Assembly (NCBI GenBank): GCA_965248135.1 | Contig: CBDFIN010000011.1 | Span: forward strand, 186,001 to 250,000 | Source: SZUA-100 sp965248135 | GTDB lineage: Bacteria > Pseudomonadota > Alphaproteobacteria > Rhizobiales > Rhizobiaceae | Length of the DNA stretch: 64,000 nucleotides | Reading direction: 5' to 3' | In this document: in pieces, positions 26,096 through 35,000 of the stretch | Layout: each line of letters begins with the position of its first letter | Position numbering within the stretch: position 1 is the stretch's first letter | The notes under the pieces: generated by a model | The model's input: only the letters and a program-made list of their open reading frames with translations | Told to the model about the DNA's origin: nothing | Databases searched by the model: none | Program-made: the position numbers and the translations under genes

Positions 26096-27309
26096 TGGGT
26101 AAACAACACGTACCAACCGTTTTTGGGGCGCTTTTCCTGCTTTTTTTTGCGGCCTTCCCGTTCTTGTATTCTGCCGGGGACTACGACTATGTCATGCATG
26201 TCATCATCATCGCTTTCTTTTATGCGATATTGGCGTCAAGCTGGTCGATGCTGGCGGGATATGCCGGACAATTCTCCTTTGGGCACATGGGCTTCATGGG
26301 GATTGGATCGTATACCACCGCACTATTACTCCACTATGTTCACTTTGCCCCTGAGCCAACTACGCTGTGTACCGAGTTCAATATTGGTGGCAGCTGGATG
26401 ATTTTCGTCAATCCCGTCGGGGTGACATCGACATCGCTCGACCAGAGCTGTCTAACCCAGGCTTTGGAAATCTGGAACGGATCGGTGCCAGTCAGCGATG
26501 TGCCGGTGTGGATCGGAATTATACTTGGCACAATTATGGGTGGCATCGCTGGGCTGCTGATCGGCCTCCTCGTGTTAAGATTACGTGCGGCATATCTGGC
26601 GCTGTTTACGCTGGGTTTCGCTGAAATTCTGAAAGCGACGATATCTGCGGAAATCGAGTTCACCCGCGGGCAGGCCGGGCTGGAAACCCCCGCTCTTTTT
26701 GAGAACGGCATTACCCTGTTTGGCCATTTTTACTCACGCACCGATAAGTTGCCGCCCTATTTCGTGTTCTTCTTCTTGTTGCTGTTTTGCCTGGCAATCT
26801 TGGGGTGGTTGTCACGTTCGAAGTTCGGCCTGTTTGTTCGCGCGCTGAGGGAGGACCAGGAAGCCGCAGCCGCTCTTGGCGTGAACACAACGCGCTACAA
26901 AATACTGGTTTTTGTGGTCACCACCATGATGGCCGCAGCCGCGGGTGCCGTGCAGGCACATTACGTCGGCATCGTCACGCCGAACGCTCTGTTTTTGTTG
27001 CAAATGAGCCTTGTCGTTGCCATGGCAGTGATCGGAGGGGTTGAGAATTTTGTCGCAGCTGCGATTGGTGCGATTATTATTCAATTTGTTTTGGAAGCGC
27101 TGCGCAACAGCTTCACCATCGGGACAGTTACCATCGATATGACAATCTGGCGGCTGGTGATTTTCGGCATCATCCTGATGCTTACGCTGCGGTTCACCAG
27201 AAACGGGTTGATTGCGCCAGTTATCGAATATTTCCAGCGTGGCCACGTGGCTGCGGAAACCGTCGCCAAGCGCTCGGCTACAGCGAAAGAAACCAAGGTG
27301 CAGGGATGA
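26095..27309 (+). CDS. Liv-type ABC permease (LivM family)
   Basis: A 404-residue permease. Features: the LivM signature YAGQFSFGHMGFMGIGSYTT, several membrane helices, and the cytoplasmic coupling motif ALREDQEAAAALGVNTTRYK. A periplasmic insert of about 60 residues (about 85-145, with cysteines in T-L-C-T and Q-S-C-L-T) is longer than in typical LivM. It pairs with the preceding LivH to form the channel and overlaps livG by 4 bp. Confidence 0.88.
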   Translation: MGKQHVPTVFGALFLLFFAAFPFLYSAGDYDYVMHVIIIAFFYAILASSWSMLAGYAGQFSFGHMGFMGIGSYTTALLLHYVHFAPEPTTLCTEFNIGGSWMIFVNPVGVTSTSLDQSCLTQALEIWNGSVPVSDVPVWIGIILGTIMGGIAGLLIGLLVLRLRAAYLALFTLGFAEILKATISAEIEFTRGQAGLETPALFENGITLFGHFYSRTDKLPPYFVFFFLLLFCLAILGWLSRSKFGLFVRALREDQEAAAALGVNTTRYKILVFVVTTMMAAAAGAVQAHYVGIVTPNALFLLQMSLVVAMAVIGGVENFVAAAIGAIIIQFVLEALRNSFTIGTVTIDMTIWRLVIFGIILMLTLRFTRNGLIAPVIEYFQRGHVAAETVAKRSATAKETKVQG

Positions 27310-28055
27310 TCAATTTGAAAGTCACCAACCTGAAAAAACACTTCGGCGGCCTGCAGGTGCTGAAAGGGGTGAATTTTGAAATAAACGGTCCCGAGCTGAT
27401 CGGTCTGATCGGACCGAATGGCGCCGGTAAAACCACGCTTACCAACATTTTGGACGGGGCGATCAAACCCAACAGTGGTACGGTATACCTGAACGGCGAG
27501 CGGATCGACCAATACAAACCCTATCAGGTCGCTCTGACCGGCCTTGGACGCACGTTTCAGGTGACCCGTTCGTTTCGCAGAATGACCGTGCTTGAAAACC
27601 TCTATGTCCCTGCGTTGGCCGTTGGCGAGGAGCAAAACCGCACGGTCGTGCACGACAAGGCCATGGAAGTGCTGAAATTTCTGACCATAGATCACTTGCG
27701 CAACGATTTCGCCCAGGCGCTTTCAGGCGGGCAGCAGAAGCTGCTGGAACTGGGGCGGTTACTGATGCTCGACCCCGACGTCATTGTTCTGGACGAACCC
27801 TTCGCGGGTGTTCACCCCAAGCTGATGGAGGTGATCTACGAATATATTCGCCGCGTCAACGACGAAGGCAAGGCGATCATCATCATCAGCCATCAAATGG
27901 ATGCGATCTTCACTCTGGCAAAACGTCTGCTGGTGCTGAACTATGGTGACATGATCGCCGATGGCCCTCCCGAACAAGTGAAAAACGATACCGCAGTAAT
28001 CGAAGCCTATCTGGGTGTCGATGAAGACGAAGAAGAAATGTCTGGGGCGCAATAA
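27306..28055 (+). CDS. Liv-type ABC ATPase (LivG family)
   Basis: A 249-residue ATPase. Walker A is GLIGPNGAGKTTLTNI, the Q-loop lies in GRTFQVTRSFRRMTVLENLY, the signature is A-L-S-G-G-Q-Q-K-L, Walker B is VIVLDEPFAGVHP, and the switch histidine is in I-I-S-H-Q. The C-terminus ends in an acidic tail (VDEDEEEMSGAQ). It powers the importer on the cytoplasmic side together with the next gene product. Confidence 0.92.
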   Translation: MINLKVTNLKKHFGGLQVLKGVNFEINGPELIGLIGPNGAGKTTLTNILDGAIKPNSGTVYLNGERIDQYKPYQVALTGLGRTFQVTRSFRRMTVLENLYVPALAVGEEQNRTVVHDKAMEVLKFLTIDHLRNDFAQALSGGQQKLLELGRLLMLDPDVIVLDEPFAGVHPKLMEVIYEYIRRVNDEGKAIIIISHQMDAIFTLAKRLLVLNYGDMIADGPPEQVKNDTAVIEAYLGVDEDEEEMSGAQ

Positions 28056-28057
28056 TC

Positions 28058-28786
28058 ATGAGCGATTTTCATACTGATACGGTCCTTGATATTTCCAACC
28101 TTGATGTCGGCTACTACAAGGATTTGAACATACTCCAGGATCTGGACATCAAGGTTCAGCGCAACAAAATCACCGCCATTTTGGGCGCCAACGGTGTGGG
28201 AAAATCCACGGCGCTGAAAGCCGCTTTTGGCTTCCTGAGGCCATTTAAGGGCGACATCAGGCTTGATGGCGAGAGCATCCTTGAAGTGCCAACTTATCAG
28301 CGTATCTTGAAAGGGCTTGCCTACATCCCCCAGCAACCTGGTGTATTCAAGGACATGTCGGTTGAAGAAAATCTGGAGCTCGGCGGCTGGACCTTCCGTA
28401 GGGACAAAAAGCAGGTGAAGGACAAGATCGAAGCGAACTACGAGCGCTTTCCCATCCTGAAAGAAAGGCGCAAGCAAATCACCGGTGAGCTTTCCGGTGG
28501 TCAACAGCGGATGGTTGAGCTTGGCCGCGTGCTGATGGCCGAACCAAAGGTAATGCTGGTGGATGAACCGACGGCGGGTCTTTCAAAAATGCTGGCCCAG
28601 GAAGTTTACACTATGCTGACCGACCTGGCCGCCAAGGAAAACCTGACAATCCTTCTGGTCGATCAGGAAATCCGGCAGGCGCTTAAAATATCAGATTACG
28701 TTTATATTCTCGAGCTTGGCCGCAACAAATACGAGGGTCGGCCATCGGATTTTCAGGACCTCGAAAAGGCGTTCTGGGTGGCGTGA
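28058..28786 (+). CDS. Liv-type ABC ATPase (LivF family)
   Basis: A 242-residue ATPase with Walker A ILGANGVGKSTALKAA, the LivF-typical IPQQPGVFKDMSVEENLELG, signature GELSGGQQRMVELGR and Walker B VMLVDEPTAGLSKML. The switch residue in LLVDQEIRQAL is glutamine, D-Q in place of the usual E-Q/H. It is the last of the five importer genes and starts 2 bp after livG. The aminotransferase follows 42 bp later on the same strand. Confidence 0.92.
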   Translation: MSDFHTDTVLDISNLDVGYYKDLNILQDLDIKVQRNKITAILGANGVGKSTALKAAFGFLRPFKGDIRLDGESILEVPTYQRILKGLAYIPQQPGVFKDMSVEENLELGGWTFRRDKKQVKDKIEANYERFPILKERRKQITGELSGGQQRMVELGRVLMAEPKVMLVDEPTAGLSKMLAQEVYTMLTDLAAKENLTILLVDQEIRQALKISDYVYILELGRNKYEGRPSDFQDLEKAFWVA

Positions 28787-28828
28787 TGGCTGCTCATTTT
28801 TTGTTTCAAACACGCGGAGATTGATGCT

Positions 28829-30178
28829 GTGAAGAACGACAGCCGCCTGTTTTACCAAAATCGCCAGCGTCGCCCGATGCTGGAGCGGGCCAGCGGAGTT
28901 TATATGTGGGATCGTTCTGGCAAACGCTATCTCGATGGTTCGTCGGGTGCGATGGTTTGCAACATCGGCCACTCCAACCCGAATGTTCTGGCGGCCATGC
29001 AAAAGCAAATGGCAAAATCCACATTTGGGTACCGCCTGCATTTTGAAACTGAATCGTCCGAGGCACTAGCCGACAAAACTGCGGAACTGGCGCCACCCGG
29101 CCTGAACCGGGTATTTTTCGTATCGGGCGGATCTGAAGCCGTGGAAAGCGCCATTAAGATTGCGCGGCAGTACATGATCGCTAAAGGAGAACCCCAGCGC
29201 TGGAAGGTGATCTCCCGCTTTCCAAGCTATCACGGCGCGACCTTTGGCGCCCTGGCGATCTCCGGATACACGCCGATGAGCGCCCCATTCGATCCCATGA
29301 TGCGCATGATGCCAAAAATACCGGCGCCGCGTGCCTATCTGGACGGACTGGACCCCGAACTTGAAGCCACCGGGCATCACTATGGTGACATGCTGGAAGA
29401 GCGCATTTTGGCGGAAGGGCCGGAAACTGTGCTGGCATTTATTGTCGAGCCGGTTGGCGGCGCCTCGACAGGGGCGCTGGTGCCGCCGAAAGGATATATG
29501 GAACGCATCCGCTCTATCTGTGACCGCTTCGGTATTTTGCTGATCCATGATGAGGTGATGAGCGGCGGTGGGCGCACAGGGCATTTTTTTGGTGCAGCAC
29601 ATTGGGACGCCCCGCCGGATATAATCGCGCTCTCAAAAGGATTTGGTGCCGGATACATGCCCCTTGGCGCAATGATCGCACATGAGCGCATTGTAGAGCC
29701 GGTATTGGACAAAGGCGGATTCATTCACGGTTTTACCTATGCCGGCAATCCGCTCGCATGTGCGGCTGGTTTGGCTGTGATTGACGAAATTGAAAGGCAG
29801 GACTTAACAAGCAATGCCGCCAAGATGGGCGTATTGTTGAAAAACCGTTTGACAGATTTGATGGAACGCTACCCGTTCATCGGTGATGTGCGTGGCCTGG
29901 GTTTGCTTTTGGCGTTCGAGCTGGTGACAGACCGGCAGACCATGACCCCCTTGCCGCATGATCTCAATGCCCATGCCCGCCTGGTGGATATAGCCTATGA
30001 CAAAGGGCTGATCATCTATTCCAGGCGCTCTCGCGGCGGATATTCTGGCGACCATTTTCTTGTTTGCCCGCCAATGATTGTGAGCGAAGACCAGATCGGG
30101 GAAATCATATCTGATCTGAGTGCCTCGCTCGACCAGTTTGCTGCTGAAGCCAGTTTGCCGGTATCGGAGGCATCTTGA
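28829..30178 (+). CDS. PLP-dependent class III aminotransferase
   Basis: A 449-residue fold-type I aminotransferase. FVSGGSEAVESAIKIARQY binds the cofactor phosphate, SRFPSYHGATFGALAISG and FIVEPVGG are family signatures, the aspartate in LLIHDEVMSGGGRTG contacts the PLP ring, and IALSKGFGAGYMPLGAM holds the Schiff-base lysine. Class III enzymes act on omega- or beta-amino groups. Next to a BKACE enzyme, a beta-amino acid donor giving a beta-keto acid is a sensible inference. It overlaps the next gene (TTGA). Confidence 0.9.
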   Translation: MKNDSRLFYQNRQRRPMLERASGVYMWDRSGKRYLDGSSGAMVCNIGHSNPNVLAAMQKQMAKSTFGYRLHFETESSEALADKTAELAPPGLNRVFFVSGGSEAVESAIKIARQYMIAKGEPQRWKVISRFPSYHGATFGALAISGYTPMSAPFDPMMRMMPKIPAPRAYLDGLDPELEATGHHYGDMLEERILAEGPETVLAFIVEPVGGASTGALVPPKGYMERIRSICDRFGILLIHDEVMSGGGRTGHFFGAAHWDAPPDIIALSKGFGAGYMPLGAMIAHERIVEPVLDKGGFIHGFTYAGNPLACAAGLAVIDEIERQDLTSNAAKMGVLLKNRLTDLMERYPFIGDVRGLGLLLAFELVTDRQTMTPLPHDLNAHARLVDIAYDKGLIIYSRRSRGGYSGDHFLVCPPMIVSEDQIGEIISDLSASLDQFAAEASLPVSEAS

Positions 30179-31101
30179 GCAAAATTATCATCACTTGCGC
30201 CGTCACCGGTTCGATCCATACACCCACCATGTCAGAATATTTACCGGTGACGGCGACGGAAATAGCTAATAGTGCGATTAGTGCTGCCAAAGCCGGCGCG
30301 GCAATCCTGCACCTTCACGCGCGCGACCCGGATACTGGTCGACCATCGGCAAAACCGGATCATTTCCTGAATTTCCTGCCTCGTATCAAACAGGCTTGTG
30401 GTGCAGTAGCAAACCTGACGACCGGCGGCAGTGCCACCATGTCGCTGGATGACCGTCTTTTGGGTCCAAAAGCCGCAACGCCAGAAATGTGCTCGTTAAA
30501 CATGGGATCGATGAACTTTGCCCTTTATCCGATGGCATCTCGCTATGAAAACTGGCGGTATGAATGGGAAAAACCGTTTTTGCAAGGAAGCGACGATCTG
30601 GTGTTCAAGAACACCCCGCGCGACATCGCCCATGTGATCGGCGAGATGGGCACAAAGCGCGGGGCAAGATTCGAGTTTGAATGCTATGATATGGGTCACC
30701 TTTATATGCTGCGGCATTTTACCGATCGGGGCCTGATCAAAGCGCCACTATTTATACAGTTTGTATTTGGAGTTCTTGGTGGCATGGGAGCTGATCCTGA
30801 AAATCTGATCCACATGAAACGGCTGGCGGACAAATTGTTCGCGGATGATTATCAATGGTCAGTTCTTGCCGCTGGCCGCAATCAGATGCCGTTTGTGTCA
30901 ATAGCGGCATCCATGGGAGGTCACGTACGCGTTGGGCTTGAGGACAGTCTAACAATTTCCAAGGGAACGCTGGCCAAGTCCAATGCCGAGCAGGTTACAA
31001 AGGCGCGCGAAATCGTCGAGCGTCTTGGCCGCGTTGTCGCCACGCCCGATGAGACGCGGAAAATTCTTGCTCTCAAAGGGGCTGACAGGACAGCTTTTTA
31101 A
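30175..31101 (+). CDS. Beta-keto acid cleavage enzyme (BKACE, DUF849)
   Basis: A 308-residue zinc-dependent TIM-barrel protein. The family's metal-binding histidines are in AAILHLHARDPDTGRPS, with NLTTGGSATMSLDDRL, the substrate-side EFECYDMGHLYML and the late glutamate in HVRVGLEDSLTIS. BKACE enzymes condense a beta-keto acid with acetyl-CoA to give acetoacetate plus a new acyl-CoA; 3-keto-5-aminohexanoate cleavage in lysine fermentation is the model. Here the keto acid probably comes from the aminotransferase just upstream. It starts at TTG overlapping that gene's stop. Confidence 0.9.
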   Translation: MSKIIITCAVTGSIHTPTMSEYLPVTATEIANSAISAAKAGAAILHLHARDPDTGRPSAKPDHFLNFLPRIKQACGAVANLTTGGSATMSLDDRLLGPKAATPEMCSLNMGSMNFALYPMASRYENWRYEWEKPFLQGSDDLVFKNTPRDIAHVIGEMGTKRGARFEFECYDMGHLYMLRHFTDRGLIKAPLFIQFVFGVLGGMGADPENLIHMKRLADKLFADDYQWSVLAAGRNQMPFVSIAASMGGHVRVGLEDSLTISKGTLAKSNAEQVTKAREIVERLGRVVATPDETRKILALKGADRTAF

Positions 31102-31106
31102 AGATC

Positions 31107-31607
31107 ATGCAGAAAATTTCGACCAACTGCAAAATCCTTCCGGCCAAAATTAATGATGCGCCCGACATTGCGGCAATGCTTGGCCAGCTATCGCGTGAAA
31201 TCGGAGATGGGGACCGGTTTTGCACCAGCACGGCGACTATCGTTCAGCATGGTTTCGGCAATACGCCACTGTTTCACAGCCTGATTGCCGTGCACGGAGA
31301 AGAGAAACTGGGGCTGGCGCTGTTTTTCCCTATCTATTCGACCACCATGGCCACTCCAGGCTTGTATGTGCAGGACCTTTGGGTGGCGAAAGCTGCGCGT
31401 AGCACCGGCATCGGTAAACGCTTGCTGGCAGGAGCCGCTGTGCAGGGCGCTGATATGTGGGGCGCGACCTATCTTGGGCTGACGGTTTACGAAGATAATC
31501 TAAAAGCAATGAGGTTTTACCAATCCCTGGGTTTCGACATCTTCAAGGATGAAAATCCCATGCGACTGGCCAGCCGTAATTTTATCGATCTTATGAGCAT
31601 CAAGTAA
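31107..31607 (+). CDS. GNAT-family N-acetyltransferase
   Basis: A 166-residue GNAT protein. LYVQDLWVAKAARSTGIGKR holds the acetyl-CoA pyrophosphate-binding loop (R-S-T-G-I-G-K), and LGLTVYEDNLKAMRFYQSLG is the usual C-terminal beta-alpha-beta unit. It starts 5 bp after the BKACE stop, so it is the last gene of the importer operon. It may acetylate an amino acid or amine intermediate, or detoxify the substrate; the acceptor is unknown. Confidence 0.85.
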   Translation: MQKISTNCKILPAKINDAPDIAAMLGQLSREIGDGDRFCTSTATIVQHGFGNTPLFHSLIAVHGEEKLGLALFFPIYSTTMATPGLYVQDLWVAKAARSTGIGKRLLAGAAVQGADMWGATYLGLTVYEDNLKAMRFYQSLGFDIFKDENPMRLASRNFIDLMSIK

Positions 31608-31678
31608 AGTTGGTGTAAGATGAAGATTTGGTCAACTGTGGCCTGTGTGATGCAAAGGCACCGACATCGCAGGTTGCC

Positions 31679-31755
31679 CTAGTGGTCTGGCCGAAACGCT
31701 TGAATCCCTTTTCAGCACGTTCTTTTTCAAGCGTTTTGGCCACAAAGACCACTAG
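31679..31755. repeat. CTAGTGG palindromic repeat, type A, copy 2
   Basis: Identical over 77 bp to 15999-16075. It lies between two convergent genes, and its terminal CTAG supplies the TAG stop codon of the aldehyde dehydrogenase. The palindrome could act as a terminator for transcription from both sides. Confidence 0.88.
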
Positions 31756-33161
31756 CTCATGATGACTTGAATATCAGTATATTCGGCCAATCCTTCTTTG
31801 CCGAACTCGACGCCTATACCGGAGCTTTTTACCCCGCCAAACGGGGCATTTGGCTGAATAGCGCCATGTTTGTTGATCCAGACAGTGCCACATTCCAGTT
31901 TTGATGCAGCAGCCTTGGCAGCCTCAATGTCTTTCGACCAGATCGACCCGCCAAGACCGTTTGGATTGTCATTGGCCTTGGCAATGACCTTATCAAGATC
32001 ATCATAGCGAATAATCGGCAAGGCCGGTCCAAACTGTTCTTCATCGACAAGTGCAATGCCGTGATCAACATTACCTATCAGGGTTATCGGGTAGAAATAG
32101 CCTGCGCCCTTTTTCTTTGGATTTGCCCCTAACAGGACCCGCCCACCTTTTTTTACCGCATCCTTTACCAGCCTGTCGACTTTCCGGTACTGCATCTTGT
32201 TCGATATTGGACCAAGAACATTATTCTCATTCAAACCATCGCCCATCGGCATTTTCTTTGAAAACTTCACCAGATATTTGCAGACCTTGTCGTAAATTCT
32301 GTCATGCACATAGAGGCGTTTTAAGGCGGCGCAGGTCTGGCCGCCATTGATGAAGGCGCCCCAAAAAAGGCCTTCGGCAATTTCTTTCGGGTCGGCATCC
32401 GGCAACACTATGCCGGCATCGTTTCCACCAAGTTCAAGTGTCAGCCGTTTTAAAGTCGGTGCTGCACTTTCCATGACTTTCTTACCGGTGTTGCATGATC
32501 CGGTGAAGATAATTTTGCCGATGCCCTTGTGGGTCGACATGGCAGCTCCGAGACTGTCATCTCCGGTGATGCAGTTCACCACGCCGGCAGGTAACACCTC
32601 GTTCATGATCTGAACAAGCCGGATTGTCGAAAGCGGCGTGTGGGGTGATGGTTTAATAACAACCGTATTGCCCGCCCTTACTGCTGGAATAATGTGCCAC
32701 ACGGCGATAAGAACCGGCCAGTTCCAGGGCGTTATCGAACCAACCACACCGATTGGTTTGCGATACATCTCCACTTTGCCTTCTTCATTATCCTGCAACA
32801 CTTCAACGGGTAGTTTCAGATCAGCAGTATAGTGAGCCCAAGCCGCCGCACCGCCCATTTCAAATCGGGAACCAAGACCGTTCAACGGCTTTCCCTGCTC
32901 TTTGGTCAACAGCCGCGACAATTCATCGGCGTTTTTTTCAATCGCATCGGCAACCGCATGACAAGCATTGCTGCGCTCCTCGTCGGAAACCTTGCTCCAG
33001 TTTTTAAATGCCTTACCAGCCGCTTCCACTGCAGAATCCAGTTGATTGATGGTTGCTCTCGGGGCAAAACCGACGGTTTTACCAGTGGACGGGCTGGTAA
33101 CCTTGAAGGTGTCACTGGTCTTAATTGAGTATCCATTGATAACAATTGGAAATTTGGCCAT
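31752..33161 (-). CDS. NAD(P)-dependent aldehyde dehydrogenase
   Basis: A 469-residue ALDH. NAD-binding PWNWPVLIAVWHIIPAVRAG and FTGSCNTGKKV precede the catalytic glutamate in TLELGGNDAGIVLPDAD and the catalytic cysteine in NGGQTCAALKRLYVHDR; the C-terminus has GAIQPNAPFGGVKSSGIG. It oxidises an aldehyde to its acid. It is divergent from the DAO-type oxidase, sharing an upstream region with a GntR-type operator, so it probably handles the aldehyde that oxidase releases, much as PuuC follows PuuB in putrescine use. Confidence 0.9.
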   Translation of the reverse strand: MAKFPIVINGYSIKTSDTFKVTSPSTGKTVGFAPRATINQLDSAVEAAGKAFKNWSKVSDEERSNACHAVADAIEKNADELSRLLTKEQGKPLNGLGSRFEMGGAAAWAHYTADLKLPVEVLQDNEEGKVEMYRKPIGVVGSITPWNWPVLIAVWHIIPAVRAGNTVVIKPSPHTPLSTIRLVQIMNEVLPAGVVNCITGDDSLGAAMSTHKGIGKIIFTGSCNTGKKVMESAAPTLKRLTLELGGNDAGIVLPDADPKEIAEGLFWGAFINGGQTCAALKRLYVHDRIYDKVCKYLVKFSKKMPMGDGLNENNVLGPISNKMQYRKVDRLVKDAVKKGGRVLLGANPKKKGAGYFYPITLIGNVDHGIALVDEEQFGPALPIIRYDDLDKVIAKANDNPNGLGGSIWSKDIEAAKAAASKLECGTVWINKHGAIQPNAPFGGVKSSGIGVEFGKEGLAEYTDIQVIMS

Positions 33162-33271
33162 GGTGATTTCTCCTCTTCACATGTCACCTTTTCATCACTG
33201 GTCAACGAATCTGCGAAAGCAATATCGCTGGGGCGGTGACATTCAGAATATTCTGGCTAAAGTTATTTGCT

Positions 33272-33288
33272 TTGTATACTGTATCCAA
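33272..33288. promoter_or_regulatory. GntR/FCD-type operator, site 1
   Basis: TTGTATACTGTATCCAA lies between the divergent aldehyde dehydrogenase (start 33161) and oxidase (start 33364). It matches the perfect palindrome at 39397-39413 except for one base in the right arm and the central base. Confidence 0.75.
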
Positions 33289-33363
33289 TAAAACTGTTTT
33301 TGCAAGCGTGAAAGTGTGCTGACCATCCAGCAGCGCGCAATTAGGCCAATGAGGTAACTAGAA

Positions 33364-34656
33364 ATGACCATTCCTGACCCGTACTGGTGGGAAGAATTTA
33401 CAGCCTTTGAAAATCAGCGCACTGAAATTCCAAGTGAATGCGAGGTAGTGGTGGTGGGGGCCGGGTTGACCGGCTGTTCGGCGGCTCTCACTTTGGCAAA
33501 GGCCGGTGTCAAGGTTGCGGTACTGGAAGCACAACGCCCGGGCTTTGGCGCGAGCACAAGAAATGGTGGCATGATTGGTGGTGGCTATCGTTTGTCGCTG
33601 GAGCAGATGTGTAAGAAATACGGAGCTGACAGTGCCCATGCACTGCTCCGTGAAGCACATATTGATTCACTTGAATTTGCCAATGCACGGATCGCAGACG
33701 AGGCGATAGACTGCGATTATCATACCTACGGCCGTTATCGCGGCATGTGGAACAGCAAGGAATATGACACCACTGCACGTTCGCTTGATCAGCTTCGCAA
33801 ACTCGTTCCGGTTAAGGTAGAGATGGTTCCAAAGAAACGTCAGCGGAGGGAAATTGGGACAGATTTCTATAGTGGCGGTATGTTGTTAAATGATCATGGC
33901 GGATTGCATCCGGCAAAATATCTCAATGGAATGCTGACTGCCGCTGACCGCGCCGGTGCTGAAATATTTGGACAAATGCCGGTCTTGAATGTGTCCGCCG
34001 ATGGATCCGGGTTCAAGGTTTTCACCGACAAAGGTGTGATCCGGGCAGGAGCCGTATTAATGGCGACCAACGGCTACACAACAAAGAATTTTGCCGCCTT
34101 GAAACGCCGCATCATCCCGGTTTCCAGCTTTATTATTGCGACAGAGGAATTGCCAGTAGAAACCATTGAGGCGATCATGCCGGGTCGACGCATGTTGGTG
34201 GAGACCAGATATCGCCACTGTTATATGAGGCTTTCGCCGGACGGAAAGCGATTTATCATCGGTGGTCGTGCGGCACTTTCGAAAATACCGCAATCGAAAG
34301 CAACATCGGTCATGCGCAAATTAATGTGCGAGATTTTCCCCCAGTTGAAATCTGCTGCCATCAGCCATTCCTGGACAGGCCAGACCGGCTTCACATTCTC
34401 ATTCATGCCACATACAGGAGAAATTAATGGTGTGTGGCATGCCATGGGCTACTCCGGCAGCGGTAACGCCATGGCGCCCTATCTGGGTCACAAGGCAGCA
34501 TTGCTGATGATGGGTGATGCGAAGGGTGAAACGGCATTCACCAGGACTGCCCTTGAAACAAAACCATGGTATCGAAGCGGCCCTTGGTTCCTGCCCTTTG
34601 CCCATGCACTGTTTCGTATCACCGATATGCGGGAGGACAGGAGCAGGGGAAGGTAG
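33364..34656 (+). CDS. FAD-dependent amine/amino acid oxidase, DAO family (PuuB-like)
   Basis: A 430-residue flavoprotein of the DAO family. The dinucleotide motif is VVVVGAGLTGCSAALTLAKA, followed by VLEAQRPGFGASTRNGGMIG and, near the C-terminus, SWTGQTGFTFSFMPHTGEIN and MGYSGSGNAMAPYLG. The sequence opens DPYWWEEFTAFENQR, like the gamma-glutamylputrescine oxidases. It would oxidise a secondary or glutamylated amine to imine or aldehyde. The partner ALDH is divergent and the pair share an operator. Sarcosine- or N-alkylglutamate-type substrates are possible. Confidence 0.83.
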   Translation: MTIPDPYWWEEFTAFENQRTEIPSECEVVVVGAGLTGCSAALTLAKAGVKVAVLEAQRPGFGASTRNGGMIGGGYRLSLEQMCKKYGADSAHALLREAHIDSLEFANARIADEAIDCDYHTYGRYRGMWNSKEYDTTARSLDQLRKLVPVKVEMVPKKRQRREIGTDFYSGGMLLNDHGGLHPAKYLNGMLTAADRAGAEIFGQMPVLNVSADGSGFKVFTDKGVIRAGAVLMATNGYTTKNFAALKRRIIPVSSFIIATEELPVETIEAIMPGRRMLVETRYRHCYMRLSPDGKRFIIGGRAALSKIPQSKATSVMRKLMCEIFPQLKSAAISHSWTGQTGFTFSFMPHTGEINGVWHAMGYSGSGNAMAPYLGHKAALLMMGDAKGETAFTRTALETKPWYRSGPWFLPFAHALFRITDMREDRSRGR

Positions 34657-34810
34657 GATATATAGCTAAACGACCCAAGTCAGATTCCGCATTTTTTATT
34701 CTTTCGCTCACGGCCATTTTGGGCGCTGCCCGGGCCTCCGCCGGGGCGGCGCATCAGCGCCGGTCGCTGTGCGCTCCTGATGAGCCTTGATCACTTCAAA
34801 GTAATCATGC
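34657..34810 (+). repeat. GC-rich dispersed repeat, copy 4, directly after a stop codon
   Basis: Begins GATATATAGCT immediately after the oxidase stop and contains TTCTTTCGCTCACGGCC, GGGCGCTGCCCGGGCCTCCG, GGCGGCGCATCAGCGCC, GCTCCTGATGAGCCTTGATC and ACTTCAAAGTAATCATGC, the reverse order of the copy at 9615. The following 190 bases to the ligase stop at 35001 hold no gene. Confidence 0.8.
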
Positions 34811-35000
34811 TCTACCAACTGCAACAAAGATCAACCTATACCATCGTCATCCGCCGACTTGATCGGCAGATCTTGAGCAGAACAAGCGGGACTTGTGGCT
34901 CAAGGTTGGCCGGTCAAGCCGGCTAACGACGCTCGGTTTTTTGGTGGCTCAAGATCAACTGCGTCTGGTATGAGTTGATAGCCGTTTTGACCAAGGCCGC

